This document shows positions 13,515 to 13,650 of a stretch of 13,650 nt of DNA, piece after piece (positions within the stretch are counted from its first letter, which is position 1; each line of letters starts with the position of its first letter). Under the pieces are notes generated by a model, which worked only from the letters and a program-made list of their open reading frames with translations, was not told where the DNA came from and did no database searches. The stretch comes from CAYLXX01 sp964387955. GTDB lineage: Bacteria > Patescibacteriota > Microgenomatia > UBA1406 > GWC2-37-13. Where the stretch lies: assembly GCA_964387955.1 (NCBI GenBank), contig CAYLXX010000024.1, forward strand, positions 1 to 13,650. Reading direction: 5' to 3'. The translations under genes and the position numbers were made by a program.

Positions 13515-13650
13515 AAAGTACTAGAGAATCACTGACTCATTTTTTGAGAGGCATTTATATTCTTTCCGCTGGCTTGGCGGTATTCTTTACTGTAGGTGTA
13601 GTTTTTGCAACAATTGCTCCAATCTCCTATTTTAAACAGCCACTTCCTCT
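13511..13650 (+). CDS. N terminus of a membrane or exported protein, cut by window edge
   Basis: An open frame of 46 codons from a GTG at 13511 to the window edge. It begins VKSTRESLTHFLRGIYILSA and continues with a hydrophobic helix GLAVFFTVGVVFATIAPISY, preceded by basic residues, as in a signal peptide or first membrane segment. The frame is open upstream to 13439 but contains no ATG or TTG there, so GTG is the best start. There is no Shine-Dalgarno sequence before it; the GTGA overlap with the short upstream ORF may supply initiation. The family cannot be recognised from this much. It is divergent from the ATPase operon. Confidence 0.5.
   Translation, partial: MKSTRESLTHFLRGIYILSAGLAVFFTVGVVFATIAPISYFKQPLP

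Noticed and set aside
1..13650. CRISPR arrays, tRNA/rRNA genes, insertion sequences
   Set aside because: I saw no regularly spaced repeats, no cloverleaf-like segment in the gaps and no transposase-like frame or flanking terminal repeats.

Overview
The window most resembles the genome of a small, AT-rich bacterium of the Candidate Phyla Radiation type, perhaps Microgenomates-like. This is an inference from several signs: promoters placed so close to start codons that most first genes would have almost no 5' leader, few Shine-Dalgarno sequences, a polysaccharide ligase-like membrane protein with a TPR tail, and a 7TM-GAF sensor kinase. TGA is read as stop. No taxonomic marker gene is present.

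Positions 1-5317 hold a signalling and small-molecule block. A histidine kinase (minus strand, cut by the left edge) is divergent from an Acg-like nitroreductase (plus). The nitroreductase converges, with interlocked stop codons, on a cysteine-free ThiF/E1-like adenylyltransferase (minus). That gene lies 7 nt downstream of an autoinducer-synthase-like acyltransferase (minus), which is divergent from a single-domain response regulator (plus). Three enzymes able to acylate, adenylate and oxidise or reduce a small molecule therefore sit between the two halves of a possible two-component system.

Positions 5314-7283 hold a 641-residue O-antigen-ligase-like membrane protein with C-terminal TPRs, behind a near-consensus sigma-70 promoter that overlaps the response regulator stop codon.

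Positions 7256-13121 (minus strand) are one tight seven-gene operon that looks like an ATP synthase operon in order: c-like, b-like, delta, alpha, gamma, beta, epsilon. The F1 head keeps its catalytic residues, but the membrane sector is abnormal. There is no subunit a gene. The c-like hairpin keeps the GRNP loop but has Met where the ion-binding Asp/Glu should be, and it carries an exported N-terminal domain of about 160 residues. The b-like protein has no membrane helix and cannot gain one by an upstream start. Alpha, delta and epsilon are all short at stator or regulatory ends. I read this as an F1-like ATPase that probably does not move protons and may turn or energise an externally decorated c-like ring. 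This is the most interesting system in the window. A 5-bp-arm inverted repeat lies exactly in the spacer of its promoter.

Positions 13122-13510 are mostly non-coding and AT-rich. At the right edge a membrane or exported protein starts on the plus strand and runs out of the window.
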